NCBI RefSeq assembly: GCF_027111275.1
Contig: NZ_CP114286.1
Coordinates: 1,426,001 to 1,490,000, forward strand
Direction of reading: 5' to 3'
Length of the DNA: 64,000 bases
DNA from: Flavobacterium luteolum
GTDB lineage: Bacteria > Bacteroidota > Bacteroidia > Flavobacteriales > Flavobacteriaceae
Numbering within the stretch: position 1 is the stretch's first letter; each line of letters starts with the position of its first letter. The notes under the pieces are model-generated. The model saw only the letters and a list, made by a program, of their open reading frames with translations, was not told the DNA's origin and did not search any database. Made by a program: the position numbers and the translations under genes. Of this stretch, positions 39,436 through 47,989 are shown one piece after another.

Positions 39436-40713
39436 ATGGAAGCACCTTTAGCAGAGCGTATTCGTCCGCAGAAATTAGAAGATTATATAAGCCAAGAGCA
39501 TTTGGTTGGGCCAACTGGTTCTTTAACACAGCAAATCTCAAAAGGAATAATTCCTTCATTGATTTTCTGGGGACCTCCTGGCACAGGAAAAACAACATTA
39601 GCCCAAATTATTGCTCAAGAATCAAAAAGACCTTTTTACATTCTAAGTGCAATAAATTCTGGTGTAAAAGACATTCGTGATGTTATTGATAAAGCCAAAC
39701 AAAGCGGTGGACTTTTTACTGCTAAAAATCCAATTCTGTTTATTGATGAGATTCATCGATTTAGTAAGTCGCAGCAAGATTCACTTTTGGCTGCTGTCGA
39801 AAAAGGTTGGATAACATTGGTTGGCGCTACAACCGAAAACCCAAGTTTTGAAGTGATTCCTGCATTATTGTCACGTTGCCAGGTCTATGTACTAAATGCA
39901 TTTACAAAAGCCGATTTAGAAGCACTTTTAGAGCGCGCAATGAAAACCGACGCCTATTTACTAACAAAAAAAATAAATTTAAAAGAAACAGAAGCTTTAA
40001 TACGTATTTCAGGCGGTGACGGTAGAAAACTTCTAAATGTATTTGAACTTGTTATTAACGCTTCTGCAGGTGACGAAATTACAATTACCAACGATCGCGT
40101 TTTAGAACTTGTACAGCAAAACACTGTTCTGTATGACAAAACTGGCGAACAACATTACGATATTGTTTCTGCATTTATCAAATCTATTCGTGGCAGCGAT
40201 CCCAACGGAGCTGTTTATTGGTTGGCAAGAATGATTGAAGGCGGTGAAGATGTAAAATTCATTGCTAGAAGAATGCTGATTCTTGCAAGCGAAGACATTG
40301 GCAATGCCAATCCAACTGCACTTATAATGGCCAATAATACTTTTCAAGCCGTTACCACTATCGGATATCCGGAAAGTCGCATCATATTAAGCCAATGCGC
40401 AATCTATCTAGCGACTTCACCAAAAAGCAATGCGTCTTATATGGCAATCGGAACTGCACAGCAATTAGTAAAACAAACTGGCGATTTGCCTGTTCCGCTC
40501 CATTTGCGAAATGCTCCTACCAAATTAATGAAAGAACTAGGATATGGAGATGAATACAAATACTCGCATGATTATGCAAATAATTTTGCTGAACAAGAGT
40601 TTTTGCCAGATGCCATAAAAAAAACGGTTCTTTACAATCCTGGAAACAATTCTAGAGAGAACAGTACCCGCGAATTTTTAAAGAACCGTTGGAAAGATAA
40701 ATACGGTTATTAA
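39436..40713 (+). CDS. rarA: Replication-associated recombination protein A (RarA/MgsA)
   Basis: 425 residues. AAA+ ATPase with Walker A GPPGTGKTTLAQ (~46-57), Walker B LFIDEIHRF, sensor GATTENPSFEVIPALLSRCQ and a C-terminal MgsA domain (YPESRIILSQCAIYLATSPK, HLRNAPTKLMKELGYG). RarA acts at stalled forks and single-stranded gaps. It stands alone and converges with the 254-residue gene after 14 bp. No terminator was seen between them. Confidence 0.96.
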   Translation: MEAPLAERIRPQKLEDYISQEHLVGPTGSLTQQISKGIIPSLIFWGPPGTGKTTLAQIIAQESKRPFYILSAINSGVKDIRDVIDKAKQSGGLFTAKNPILFIDEIHRFSKSQQDSLLAAVEKGWITLVGATTENPSFEVIPALLSRCQVYVLNAFTKADLEALLERAMKTDAYLLTKKINLKETEALIRISGGDGRKLLNVFELVINASAGDEITITNDRVLELVQQNTVLYDKTGEQHYDIVSAFIKSIRGSDPNGAVYWLARMIEGGEDVKFIARRMLILASEDIGNANPTALIMANNTFQAVTTIGYPESRIILSQCAIYLATSPKSNASYMAIGTAQQLVKQTGDLPVPLHLRNAPTKLMKELGYGDEYKYSHDYANNFAEQEFLPDAIKKTVLYNPGNNSRENSTREFLKNRWKDKYGY

Positions 40714-40727
40714 ACCCTATTTTATAT

Positions 40728-41492
40728 TTAAAATTTAACTACAATTTTTTCTGAAACTAATTTATCATTCTGATAAGATTCAAAATACCATTGTCCGTCT
40801 TCTTTTAAGATTAAAGAGCCCTGAACATTATCTTTGCTCGCAATGTAAACATTTGGTTGTGAAGTTTTGAAAAGCTTCATTACCACTTTTGGAGTTTTAT
40901 CGATCAACTGATAACCTGATTCTGTTGGCTGAGCGTACAATAAATTTGGATCTTTCAAATCTGGCGAAGATGCAGTAGCTACTTGAGTTGCTGCCACAGT
41001 TGTAACTGCAGTTGCTGCTACAGCAGTTCTCGCAGGAGCTGGTGTTTTTGAAGTTACAACTGGATTACCACTATATTTATAATGTAAAGCAATGACTGAC
41101 TTAAAAGCATTATCTAATGCTTCTTTGTAAGCTACTTCATAATCCTTCTCTTTACTTCTTCCTACTTCTGAAGTATAAACAACCTGACCAAAACAATCTT
41201 TGAAGTTTACTATAAGCTTAGTTACCAAGAAAGCACTATCTTTTATAACATCAATATACAAAACCTGACAACGATCTGTATAACCGTCAGGAAGCTGCTC
41301 GTTTGAATAAAAAGCTTCAAAACCCGCTTTAGTCAAATTTTGTTTACTCAAAGTTGCCAAACGATATTGATTATCAGTCTTCATAAACTCATATTTCAAA
41401 GGAATAATTACAGCTTTGTAATCATTAATAGTCTGCGCAAATCCAACAACTGAACATAAAATTGCAGCAAGTAAAAATTTAATTCTCATCAT
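40728..41492 (-). CDS. Secreted protein of unknown function with Ala/Thr-rich linker
   Basis: 254 residues. N-terminal signal ending VGFAQ; residues ~20-145 form a folded domain with AVIIPLKYEFMKTDNQYRLA and VYTSEVGRSKEKDYEVAYKE; residues ~150-180 are an Ala/Thr/Val-rich linker; the last ~70 form a small domain (ESGYQLIDKTPKVVMKLFKT). I do not recognise a named family, but the type is common in Flavobacteriia. The start codon overlaps the stop of the nucleotidase gene by one base (TAATG), so it is translationally coupled to it. Confidence 0.8.
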   Translation of the reverse strand: MMRIKFLLAAILCSVVGFAQTINDYKAVIIPLKYEFMKTDNQYRLATLSKQNLTKAGFEAFYSNEQLPDGYTDRCQVLYIDVIKDSAFLVTKLIVNFKDCFGQVVYTSEVGRSKEKDYEVAYKEALDNAFKSVIALHYKYSGNPVVTSKTPAPARTAVAATAVTTVAATQVATASSPDLKDPNLLYAQPTESGYQLIDKTPKVVMKLFKTSQPNVYIASKDNVQGSLILKEDGQWYFESYQNDKLVSEKIVVKF

Positions 41493-42178
41493 TATAAATA
41501 TTTTTTTAGTTCTAATAAATGGTTAATTTGTTTATAATTTCCAGAAACGGCCTTTTTTTTCTCATTAAAGAAAATAGCATCTAGACCAGCATTCAAAGCT
41601 CCGTTTACATCTGCTTCAAAATCGTCGCCAATCATAATACTGTTTTCTTTTGAAGTTTTTGCCAAATTTAATGCATAATCAAATATAATACTATTTGGCT
41701 TTTTTACACCTGCTAATTCCGAATTTGTAATCGTACTAAAATACCCTCCAAGCGAAGCATTATTAATTTTCTTTTCCTGTACTTGAGCAAATCCGTTGGT
41801 GATGATATGAAGCTTATATTTTGGCTTTAAATACTCCAAAACTTCAATTGCCCCGTCAAAAAGATAATTGTTATCTGTCAAGAACTCGATATAATCATTA
41901 GCTATTTCCAAAATATTTTCTTCGGAAATAACATAATTCAAAGCATCGAAAGAAAACTTCAAACGATTAAAGCGTAATTCCTGATGTGTAATTTTATCAT
42001 TCTGATACAATCTCCAGCATTCTTGATTAATCGGAATATATTCTTTAATAAAATCTTGAGTAACGATTTCTTGGTGTTTACTTTTAAAAATACGATCGAA
42101 AGCCATTTCTGAGTTTTTATCAAAATCCCAAAGCGTATGATCTAAATCAAAAAAAATGTCGGTAATATTGGTGTTCAT
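41492..42178 (-). CDS. YjjG-family noncanonical pyrimidine nucleotidase (HAD superfamily)
   Basis: 228 residues. HAD motif I is FFDLDHTLWDFD with the nucleophilic Asp and the +2 Asp; motif II lies in LHIITNGF, motif III at the Lys in GVKKPNSIIF, motif IV at GDDFEADVNGALNAG. YjjG enzymes dephosphorylate noncanonical pyrimidine nucleotides (house-cleaning). It sits 3 bp after radC and overlaps the next gene by one base, so the three form one operon. HAD substrate assignments from sequence are uncertain. Confidence 0.85.
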   Translation of the reverse strand: MNTNITDIFFDLDHTLWDFDKNSEMAFDRIFKSKHQEIVTQDFIKEYIPINQECWRLYQNDKITHQELRFNRLKFSFDALNYVISEENILEIANDYIEFLTDNNYLFDGAIEVLEYLKPKYKLHIITNGFAQVQEKKINNASLGGYFSTITNSELAGVKKPNSIIFDYALNLAKTSKENSIMIGDDFEADVNGALNAGLDAIFFNEKKKAVSGNYKQINHLLELKKYL

Positions 42179-42181
42179 GTA

Positions 42182-42871
42182 TTAAAAAATTCCTTCATCT
42201 ACAAAACTATAATATTTTAATTCAGTTATAATAACATGGTCCAAAACTTTAACATCTAACTTATTTCCTGCTTCACGAATCTTTCTAGTAATTTGTTTAT
42301 CGGCATCACTAGGAATCAGACTTCCAGAAGGATGGTTATGGCACAAAATCAAGGCCGTAGCATATTTCTCAAACGCCAATTTAAAAATCAATCTAACATC
42401 GACAGTTGTACCACCAATTCCTCCTTTACTCAATTGACACTTAGAAATTACACTATTAGAATTATTAAGAAAAAGCACCCAAAATTCTTCATGAGATAAA
42501 TCTCCTATTACAGGCTGCATTAAATCAAAAACCTTTTTACTTGAAGTGATTTTTAGCATTTCATTAGCTTGCTCTGATTTTCTGCGCGCACACAATTCAA
42601 GTGCAGCAACTATAGAAACAGCTTTTGCCTCTCCTATTCCTTTAAATTTCATTAATTGAGCAATAGATAATTTTGCCAGTGAGTTTAGTCCTCCAACATT
42701 AGCTAGAATACGTTGGCTTAACGCAACCGCAGATTCGTTACGGCTTCCCGAGCCAATTAGAATAGCTAATAATTCGGCGTCACTTAAAGTATCTTTTCCT
42801 TTGAGGATTAATTTTTCACGAGGTTTGTCATCATCTGACCAATTTTTTATAGCAAAATGCCCACCTTCCAT
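42182..42871 (-). CDS. radC: RadC family protein (JAB/MPN domain)
   Basis: 229 residues, the usual RadC length. N-terminal helix-hairpin-helix (FKGIGEAKAVSIVAALELCA) and a C-terminal JAB1/MPN domain with the metalloprotease-like signature CHNHPSGSLIPSDAD. The historic link to DNA repair is unproven. First gene of an operon with the YjjG-type nucleotidase (3 bp) and the secreted protein. Confidence 0.93.
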   Translation of the reverse strand: MEGGHFAIKNWSDDDKPREKLILKGKDTLSDAELLAILIGSGSRNESAVALSQRILANVGGLNSLAKLSIAQLMKFKGIGEAKAVSIVAALELCARRKSEQANEMLKITSSKKVFDLMQPVIGDLSHEEFWVLFLNNSNSVISKCQLSKGGIGGTTVDVRLIFKLAFEKYATALILCHNHPSGSLIPSDADKQITRKIREAGNKLDVKVLDHVIITELKYYSFVDEGIF

Positions 42872-42954
42872 ACTTATAATTTTAAGATGCGAAGATATTC
42901 AAAAAAAAGAAGAAAAATCCTTCAAAATAATATATTGATTGTTTACAATAATTC

Positions 42955-42985
42955 AAAAAAAAAGCCGGCTGCATAAACAGTCGGC
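42955..42985 (-). terminator. Terminator of mpl
   Basis: GCCGGCTG and CAGTCGGC form an 8-bp stem (one G-T pair) with a six-base loop, followed on the minus strand by a run of nine T, just after the mpl stop. Confidence 0.85.
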
Positions 42986-43008
42986 AAATTATCTCATTGA
43001 CTAATTTT

Positions 43009-44364
43009 CTAATTAATCAAACCTTTTACCTCATCAAAATTTAAACCTCCGTAGTTTCCTGAACTCATTAATAAAAGTGCAGAATTATCTAAATTCAAAT
43101 TGAATAAATATTCTTTAAATTCAGCTGGATTGGTATAAATGATTAAATCTTTTCTATTGAACGCAGTCGCTATTTGCTCATAAGTCACTTCTTCCAATTG
43201 CTTAATTTTTACCGCATCTGGCGAATAGAAAACAACTGCAACATCAGCATATTCTAAGGCACCTTCGTACTCTTTTAAAAACTCAGCATTTAGACTACTA
43301 TAAGTATGCAACTCTAAACAAGCAACCAAAGTTCTGTTCGGATATTGCTCTTTTACAGCTTTTGTTGTTGCAGCTACTTTACTTGGTGAATGTGCGAAAT
43401 CTTTATAAGCGACTTTTCCTTTTCCTTCAGCGATTTTTTCTAAACGTTTAGATGCTCCTTTAAAGCTAGCAATTGCCTCGTAGAAATCTTCTTCATCAAC
43501 ACCCATATTTTGGCAGATCCATTTCGCACCTGCAAGATTATTTAAGTTATGTGCTCCAAAAACTTCAATCGGCATATCGCCTTCAGGAGTTTTTAATAAA
43601 GTTACTCCATCACTAACCGAATATTCTGGTGTTGAATAAGCTATTTTTCTAATCGGATTAGTTGCCGCTTCAGAAACACGTTTTACCTCTGGATCATTTT
43701 CGTTATAAACTAAAATTCCGCCATTTGTAATTTTTTCAATGAAAATCTCAAACTGCTCGACATAGTTTTCATACGTTGGAAAAACATTAATATGATCCCA
43801 AGCAATTCCAGAAATCAAAGCAATATTTGGCTGGTATAAATGAAATTTAGGACGTCTGTCAATTGGTGAAGATAAATATTCATCGCCTTCCAAAACCATA
43901 AAATCATTTTCTTCAGTTAAATGAACCATAGTATCGAAACCTTCTAATTGCGCACCAACCATATAATCAACAGCAATATTATGATAATGCATTACATGAA
44001 GAATCATCGAAGTAATTGTTGTTTTCCCGTGAGAACCACCAATTACAACACGCGTTTTATTTTTAGATTGCTCGTATAAAAATTCAGGATAAGAGTAGAT
44101 TTTTAGACCTAATTCTTGCGCTTTTAGCAACTCCGGATTATCTGCTTTGGCATGCATTCCTAAAATAATCGCATCAATATCTGAAGTGATTTTTTCTGGA
44201 AACCAACCCATTTCTGCAGGAAGAATTCCTTTTTTCTCTAATCTTGATTTTGAAGGTTCAAAAATAGCATCGTCACTTCCTGTAACTTGATATCCTTTAT
44301 TATGTAATGCTAATGCCAGATTGTGCATAGCGCTTCCGCCAATTGCGATGAAATGTGTTTTCAT
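43009..44364 (-). CDS. mpl: Mpl-type Mur ligase (UDP-N-acetylmuramate:L-Ala-gamma-D-Glu-meso-DAP ligase)
   Basis: 451 residues of the Mur ligase family. The N-terminal Rossmann domain begins HFIAIGGSAMHNLALALHNK, typical for Mpl; the ATP-binding P-loop is GGSHGKTTITSM; the central domain holds GDEYLSSPIDRRPKF and the DH of SGIAWDHINVFP; the C-terminal domain carries DFAHSPSKVAATTKAVKEQY. Mpl reattaches recycled tripeptide to UDP-MurNAc. It is distinguished from MurC by the first motif and by the DFAHSP box. Single gene with its own terminator. Confidence 0.88.
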   Translation of the reverse strand: MKTHFIAIGGSAMHNLALALHNKGYQVTGSDDAIFEPSKSRLEKKGILPAEMGWFPEKITSDIDAIILGMHAKADNPELLKAQELGLKIYSYPEFLYEQSKNKTRVVIGGSHGKTTITSMILHVMHYHNIAVDYMVGAQLEGFDTMVHLTEENDFMVLEGDEYLSSPIDRRPKFHLYQPNIALISGIAWDHINVFPTYENYVEQFEIFIEKITNGGILVYNENDPEVKRVSEAATNPIRKIAYSTPEYSVSDGVTLLKTPEGDMPIEVFGAHNLNNLAGAKWICQNMGVDEEDFYEAIASFKGASKRLEKIAEGKGKVAYKDFAHSPSKVAATTKAVKEQYPNRTLVACLELHTYSSLNAEFLKEYEGALEYADVAVVFYSPDAVKIKQLEEVTYEQIATAFNRKDLIIYTNPAEFKEYLFNLNLDNSALLLMSSGNYGGLNFDEVKGLIN

Positions 44365-44371
44365 TTAAAAT

Positions 44372-44402
44372 GTTTAATCGTTAAACTGTTTCATCGGTTA
44401 AT
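44372..44402. repeat. Small palindromic repeat, GTTTAATCGTTAAAC type (family E)
   Basis: GTTTAA-TCG-TTAAAC (44372-44386) is a perfect 6-bp inverted repeat, followed by a related GGTTAATCG at 44396-44404. It is in the 5' leader of mpl and may be another short dispersed repeat of this genus. Confidence 0.4.
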
Positions 44403-44510
44403 CGAAATAGCAAATAACTAATAAAACGCTGTAATTATTCTTCAAAAATAAGGAAATATTTTAGAATGCCTCCTTTGCTTTTGGAGATAAATTAATGCAG
44501 AAAATTAAAA

Positions 44511-44542
44511 AAACCGACAGGTTTCAAAAACTTGTCGGGTTT
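44511..44542 (-). terminator. Terminator of the S46 peptidase gene
   Basis: AAACCGACAGGTT and AACTTGTCGGGTTT pair with a short loop (G-T pairs tolerated), with a T-run on the minus strand, 24 bp past the stop. Confidence 0.82.
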
Positions 44543-44565
44543 ATTTTTATATAAAGAACTAAAGA

Positions 44566-46710
44566 TTATTTAGCAATCGTCAATTCGTCGATAATATTTT
44601 TAGCTCCAGCGTATTTGTCGATAATCCAAAGGACATAACGAATATCAACGTTGATAGTTCTTTGTAATTTAGAATCAAAAATAACGTCTCCAGCCATTGC
44701 TTCGATATTACCGTCAAAAGCAATTCCAATTAATTCTCCTTTTCCGTTAAGAACTGGCGAACCTGAGTTTCCTCCAGTAATATCGTTATCAGTTAAGAAG
44801 TTTACTGGCATGTAACCTGCTTTATCAGCATATTGTCCGAAATCTTTTTTCTTGTTCAATTCTAATAAACGAGCTGGCAAATCAAATTCCTGATCTCCTG
44901 CTTTGTATTTTTTAACCATACTTTCCATTGTCGTATAGTTATTGATTTTAGCATCATTACGAGGATCTGCAGGTAAAGCGCGAACTTTTCCGTAAGTCAA
45001 TCTCAAAGTAGAGTTTGCATCTGGATATTTAATTGCATTCAATTTAGATTCTCTTAAACCTTCAACCAATTTACGGTAAGCGGCAGCAAAACCATCATCA
45101 GCTTTTGCTTGGTCGTCTGTTTTAGCACGATATTTTGTCAATAAATCGTTAGAAATAATATACAAAGGATCGTGTACAATTGCTAATGGTTTCGGATCAG
45201 CTAAGAATGCTAATACTTTTTCTTTAGTTGTAAAATAACTAACTTCAGTTGCTTTTGCTACATCAGCAGTAAAATCACCATTGTTAGCTGTTTTCATTTT
45301 TGCAATTTCTGGAGCAAGTCCATATTCAGCAGCTTTAGAAGCATATAAATTCAACTGAGCTGTTAAAATATCTTTTTCTAATGGAGCGTAAAACTCACCA
45401 TAAATATTCTCAACCATTGCGTTGATTTTAGGAAGCATTTCTGCTTTCTTAGCATCATTTTCTTTATAGTAAGCAATTAATGCATTTCCTAAATTAGCAG
45501 GTCCAGTTGCATAACTAGAAGTACGTAAAAGTTGCGTCAAATAATTATCATGACGTGCTTTTAAGTTTGTTTCTCTGTAATAATCGTTGATAGTCGGAAT
45601 TACGTTTTCGTATTTCTCTTTGTTTGCCGGTTTAGTAGCCCACTCGTAGAATTTATCTTCTTGTTCTGTTTTGGCATCAACCGTTCCTGCTTTTGTTAAA
45701 GCATCGATCATACCTTGACGGTTTTTCCAGTAATTTGCAGTCGAAGCATATTTAGAAGCGTACTGTAAACGAACAGTCGCATCTTTATCCATATACTTTT
45801 TCATTACATCCATTCCTGTTTTTGCACCTTCAACCCATGCAGGGTAAGCGTATTTAATGTTTTGCTCAATTCCTCCAGCTGGCATCCAACGGTTTGTTCT
45901 TCCTGGATAACCTAAGATCATTGCAAAATCATTTTCTTTTACTCCTTTTAAACTTACAGGTAAATGGTGTTTTGGCTGTAATGGCACATTGTCTTTAGAA
46001 TATGCTGCCGGATTTCCATCTTTATCTGCATAAACTCTAAACATAGAGAAATCTCCAGTTTGACGAGGCCATTCCCAGTTATCTGTATCTCCACCAAATT
46101 TACCAACACTTTCAGGAGGAGTTCCAACTAAACGTACGTCTGTGTAATCTTGGTAAACAAAATAGTAATATTCATTTCCTTGAAAGAAAGGACGAACAGA
46201 AACAGTGTATTTTCCATTTTCGCTGTTTTCTTTTTCGATCAAAGCGATTTCTTGCTGAATGATTTTGTTTCTTTCAGTTTCTGTCATTTGATCGTTTACT
46301 TTAGATAAGATTCTTTTAGAAACATCATCCATGCGAACGAAGAAACGAACAAATAAAGATTTAGGCTTTAATTCTTCAGAACGACTTTTTGCCCAAAAAC
46401 CATTTTTCAAATGATTTTGTTCTGCAGTCGAAAGTTCTGCAATCGCGCTATATCCACAGTGGTGATTTGTAAGAACCAATCCGCTGTTTGAAACAATTTC
46501 TGCAGTACAACCTCCATTGAACTGTACAATTGCATCTTTTAAGCTATGATGATTGATACTGTAAATTTCTTCGGCTGTCAATTGCAAGCCCATTTTTTCC
46601 ATATCTCTATGGTTCAATCTTTCGATAAACATCAAAAACCACATTCCTTCATCAGCTCTCATTGGGAAAGCCATAAGGCACATGGTCAAGAATAAAATTA
46701 CTTTTTTCAT
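44566..46710 (-). CDS. S46 family dipeptidyl-peptidase (DPP7-like)
   Basis: 714 residues, the usual S46 length, with a signal peptide (MKKVILFLTMCLMAFPMRA). The chymotrypsin-like catalytic set is visible: His in TNHHCGYSA (83/84) and Ser649 in TGGNSGSPV; the acidic residue is in between. S46 enzymes release dipeptides in the periplasm. The residue 18 past the serine (Gly667, in AFDGN) matches the position where DPP7 has Gly and DPP11 has Arg, so a DPP7-type preference for hydrophobic P1 residues is inferred. Single gene with a likely own promoter (46731-46761). Confidence 0.92.
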   Translation of the reverse strand: MKKVILFLTMCLMAFPMRADEGMWFLMFIERLNHRDMEKMGLQLTAEEIYSINHHSLKDAIVQFNGGCTAEIVSNSGLVLTNHHCGYSAIAELSTAEQNHLKNGFWAKSRSEELKPKSLFVRFFVRMDDVSKRILSKVNDQMTETERNKIIQQEIALIEKENSENGKYTVSVRPFFQGNEYYYFVYQDYTDVRLVGTPPESVGKFGGDTDNWEWPRQTGDFSMFRVYADKDGNPAAYSKDNVPLQPKHHLPVSLKGVKENDFAMILGYPGRTNRWMPAGGIEQNIKYAYPAWVEGAKTGMDVMKKYMDKDATVRLQYASKYASTANYWKNRQGMIDALTKAGTVDAKTEQEDKFYEWATKPANKEKYENVIPTINDYYRETNLKARHDNYLTQLLRTSSYATGPANLGNALIAYYKENDAKKAEMLPKINAMVENIYGEFYAPLEKDILTAQLNLYASKAAEYGLAPEIAKMKTANNGDFTADVAKATEVSYFTTKEKVLAFLADPKPLAIVHDPLYIISNDLLTKYRAKTDDQAKADDGFAAAYRKLVEGLRESKLNAIKYPDANSTLRLTYGKVRALPADPRNDAKINNYTTMESMVKKYKAGDQEFDLPARLLELNKKKDFGQYADKAGYMPVNFLTDNDITGGNSGSPVLNGKGELIGIAFDGNIEAMAGDVIFDSKLQRTINVDIRYVLWIIDKYAGAKNIIDELTIAK

Positions 46711-46730
46711 GTTATTTTGTTTAAGTGATG

Positions 46731-46761
46731 CGAATATAAGTCATTTTAGCAATTATCTCAA
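46731..46761 (-). promoter_or_regulatory. Candidate promoter of the S46 peptidase gene
   Basis: Minus strand: TTG (46761-46759), 20 nt, TATATTCG (46738-46731), one mismatch from TAnnTTTG. The -7 box lies 20 nt upstream of the ATG. Confidence 0.45.
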
Positions 46762-46833
46762 CCTAAGCAATCTTAAAATTAAAAATGGCATTAGATTTTT
46801 AGCAGTTTATTACGAATTTAACATTATAAAACA

Positions 46834-46865
46834 AAAAAGGTGTTCTTAAAATAGAACACCTTTTT
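46834..46865. terminator. Terminator of obgE
   Basis: AGGTGTTCT and AGAACACCT form a perfect 9-bp stem with a six-base loop, flanked by A and T runs. It lies 19 bp past the obgE stop and works in either direction by sequence. Confidence 0.9.
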
Positions 46866-46884
46866 AATATCTAAGTAAGCTTTA

Positions 46885-47886
46885 CTATTCGTTAAGCATT
46901 TTCCAAAGCCTGTCTTTCAAATCTGTCAAACCTTGCTGTGCAACAGAAGATATAAACATGTATGGAACACCTTTGAAAGAAACATCTAATTCTGCTTTCA
47001 GCTCGGCTTTCAATTCATCATCAAGCATATCGCATTTTGAAATCACGACAAGACGTTCTTTGTCCAGCATTTCAGGATTGTATTTCGTCAATTCGTTAAC
47101 CAAAATATCGTACTCTCCTTTTATGTCCGCTGTATCAACTGGTATTAAAAACAACAAAGTCGAATTACGTTCAATGTGACGCAAGAAATAATGCCCTAAA
47201 CCTTTTCCTTCTGCAGCACCTTCAATAATTCCAGGGATATCGGCAATTACAAAAGATTGAAAATCTCTGTAAGCGACAATTCCTAAATTTGGTTTTAAAG
47301 TTGTAAATGGGTAATCTGCGATTTTTGGTTTTGCCGAAGTTAATACAGACAATAAAGTAGATTTTCCAGCATTTGGAAAACCAACCAAACCAACATCAGC
47401 CAAAACTTTAAGTTCTAAAATAACATCCATTTCTACACCAAGCAAACCTGGCTGTGCGTAACGAGGCGTTTGATTTGTCGAACTTCTAAAATGCCAGTTT
47501 CCTAAACCTCCCTTTCCTCCTCTTGCCAGAATTTGTTTTTCTCCGTGCTCTGTAATTTCAAAAAGTGTTTCTCCAGTTTCCTTGTCTTTTACAACAGTTC
47601 CTAATGGCACTTCAATAATTTTATCTTCTCCATCTGCACCAGTACTGCGATCGCCTCCACCATCTCCACCGTGTCCAGCTTTAATGTGACGCGCAAACTT
47701 TAAATGAAATAATGTCCAAAGCCCTTTATTTCCAACTAAATAAACATGACCTCCACGGCCTCCATCTCCACCATCGGGGCCTCCTTTTTCAATAAATTTC
47801 TCTCTATGTAAATGCGTAGAACCTTTCCCTCCTTTTCCGGAAGAAACATATATCTTAACGTAATCTACAAAATTTCCTTCTGTCAT
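46885..47886 (-). CDS. obgE: GTPase Obg/CgtA
   Basis: 333 residues. N-terminal glycine-rich Obg fold (~1-158; [40 protein letters not shown]) and the G domain with P-loop [14 protein letters not shown], switch [15 protein letters not shown]3 DIPGIIEGA and G4 SKCD. It lacks the extra C-terminal OCT domain. Obg is essential in large-subunit maturation and responds to ppGpp. A palindromic repeat of family B lies in front of it, separating it from the CNNM-type gene. Confidence 0.96.
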   Translation of the reverse strand: MTEGNFVDYVKIYVSSGKGGKGSTHLHREKFIEKGGPDGGDGGRGGHVYLVGNKGLWTLFHLKFARHIKAGHGGDGGGDRSTGADGEDKIIEVPLGTVVKDKETGETLFEITEHGEKQILARGGKGGLGNWHFRSSTNQTPRYAQPGLLGVEMDVILELKVLADVGLVGFPNAGKSTLLSVLTSAKPKIADYPFTTLKPNLGIVAYRDFQSFVIADIPGIIEGAAEGKGLGHYFLRHIERNSTLLFLIPVDTADIKGEYDILVNELTKYNPEMLDKERLVVISKCDMLDDELKAELKAELDVSFKGVPYMFISSVAQQGLTDLKDRLWKMLNE

Positions 47887-47904
47887 TTTCTTTGTTTATG
47901 TAAA

Positions 47905-47978
47905 GTTTCATGTTTCATATTTCATGTTCCAAGTTGCGTAATGCAATAACCTGAAACTTGAAACCTGAAACTTGAAAC
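47905..47978. repeat. Palindromic repeat of family B
   Basis: Two 31-nt arms (47905-47935 and 47948-47978) match each other as inverted repeats apart from about six positions, around a 12-nt loop. Each arm is itself a run of GTTTCA(A/T/G) units. It lies between obgE and the CNNM/CorC gene; copies occur at 5291-5330 and 56437-56466. Confidence 0.85.
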
Positions 47979-47989
47979 AAATTTTCTCT

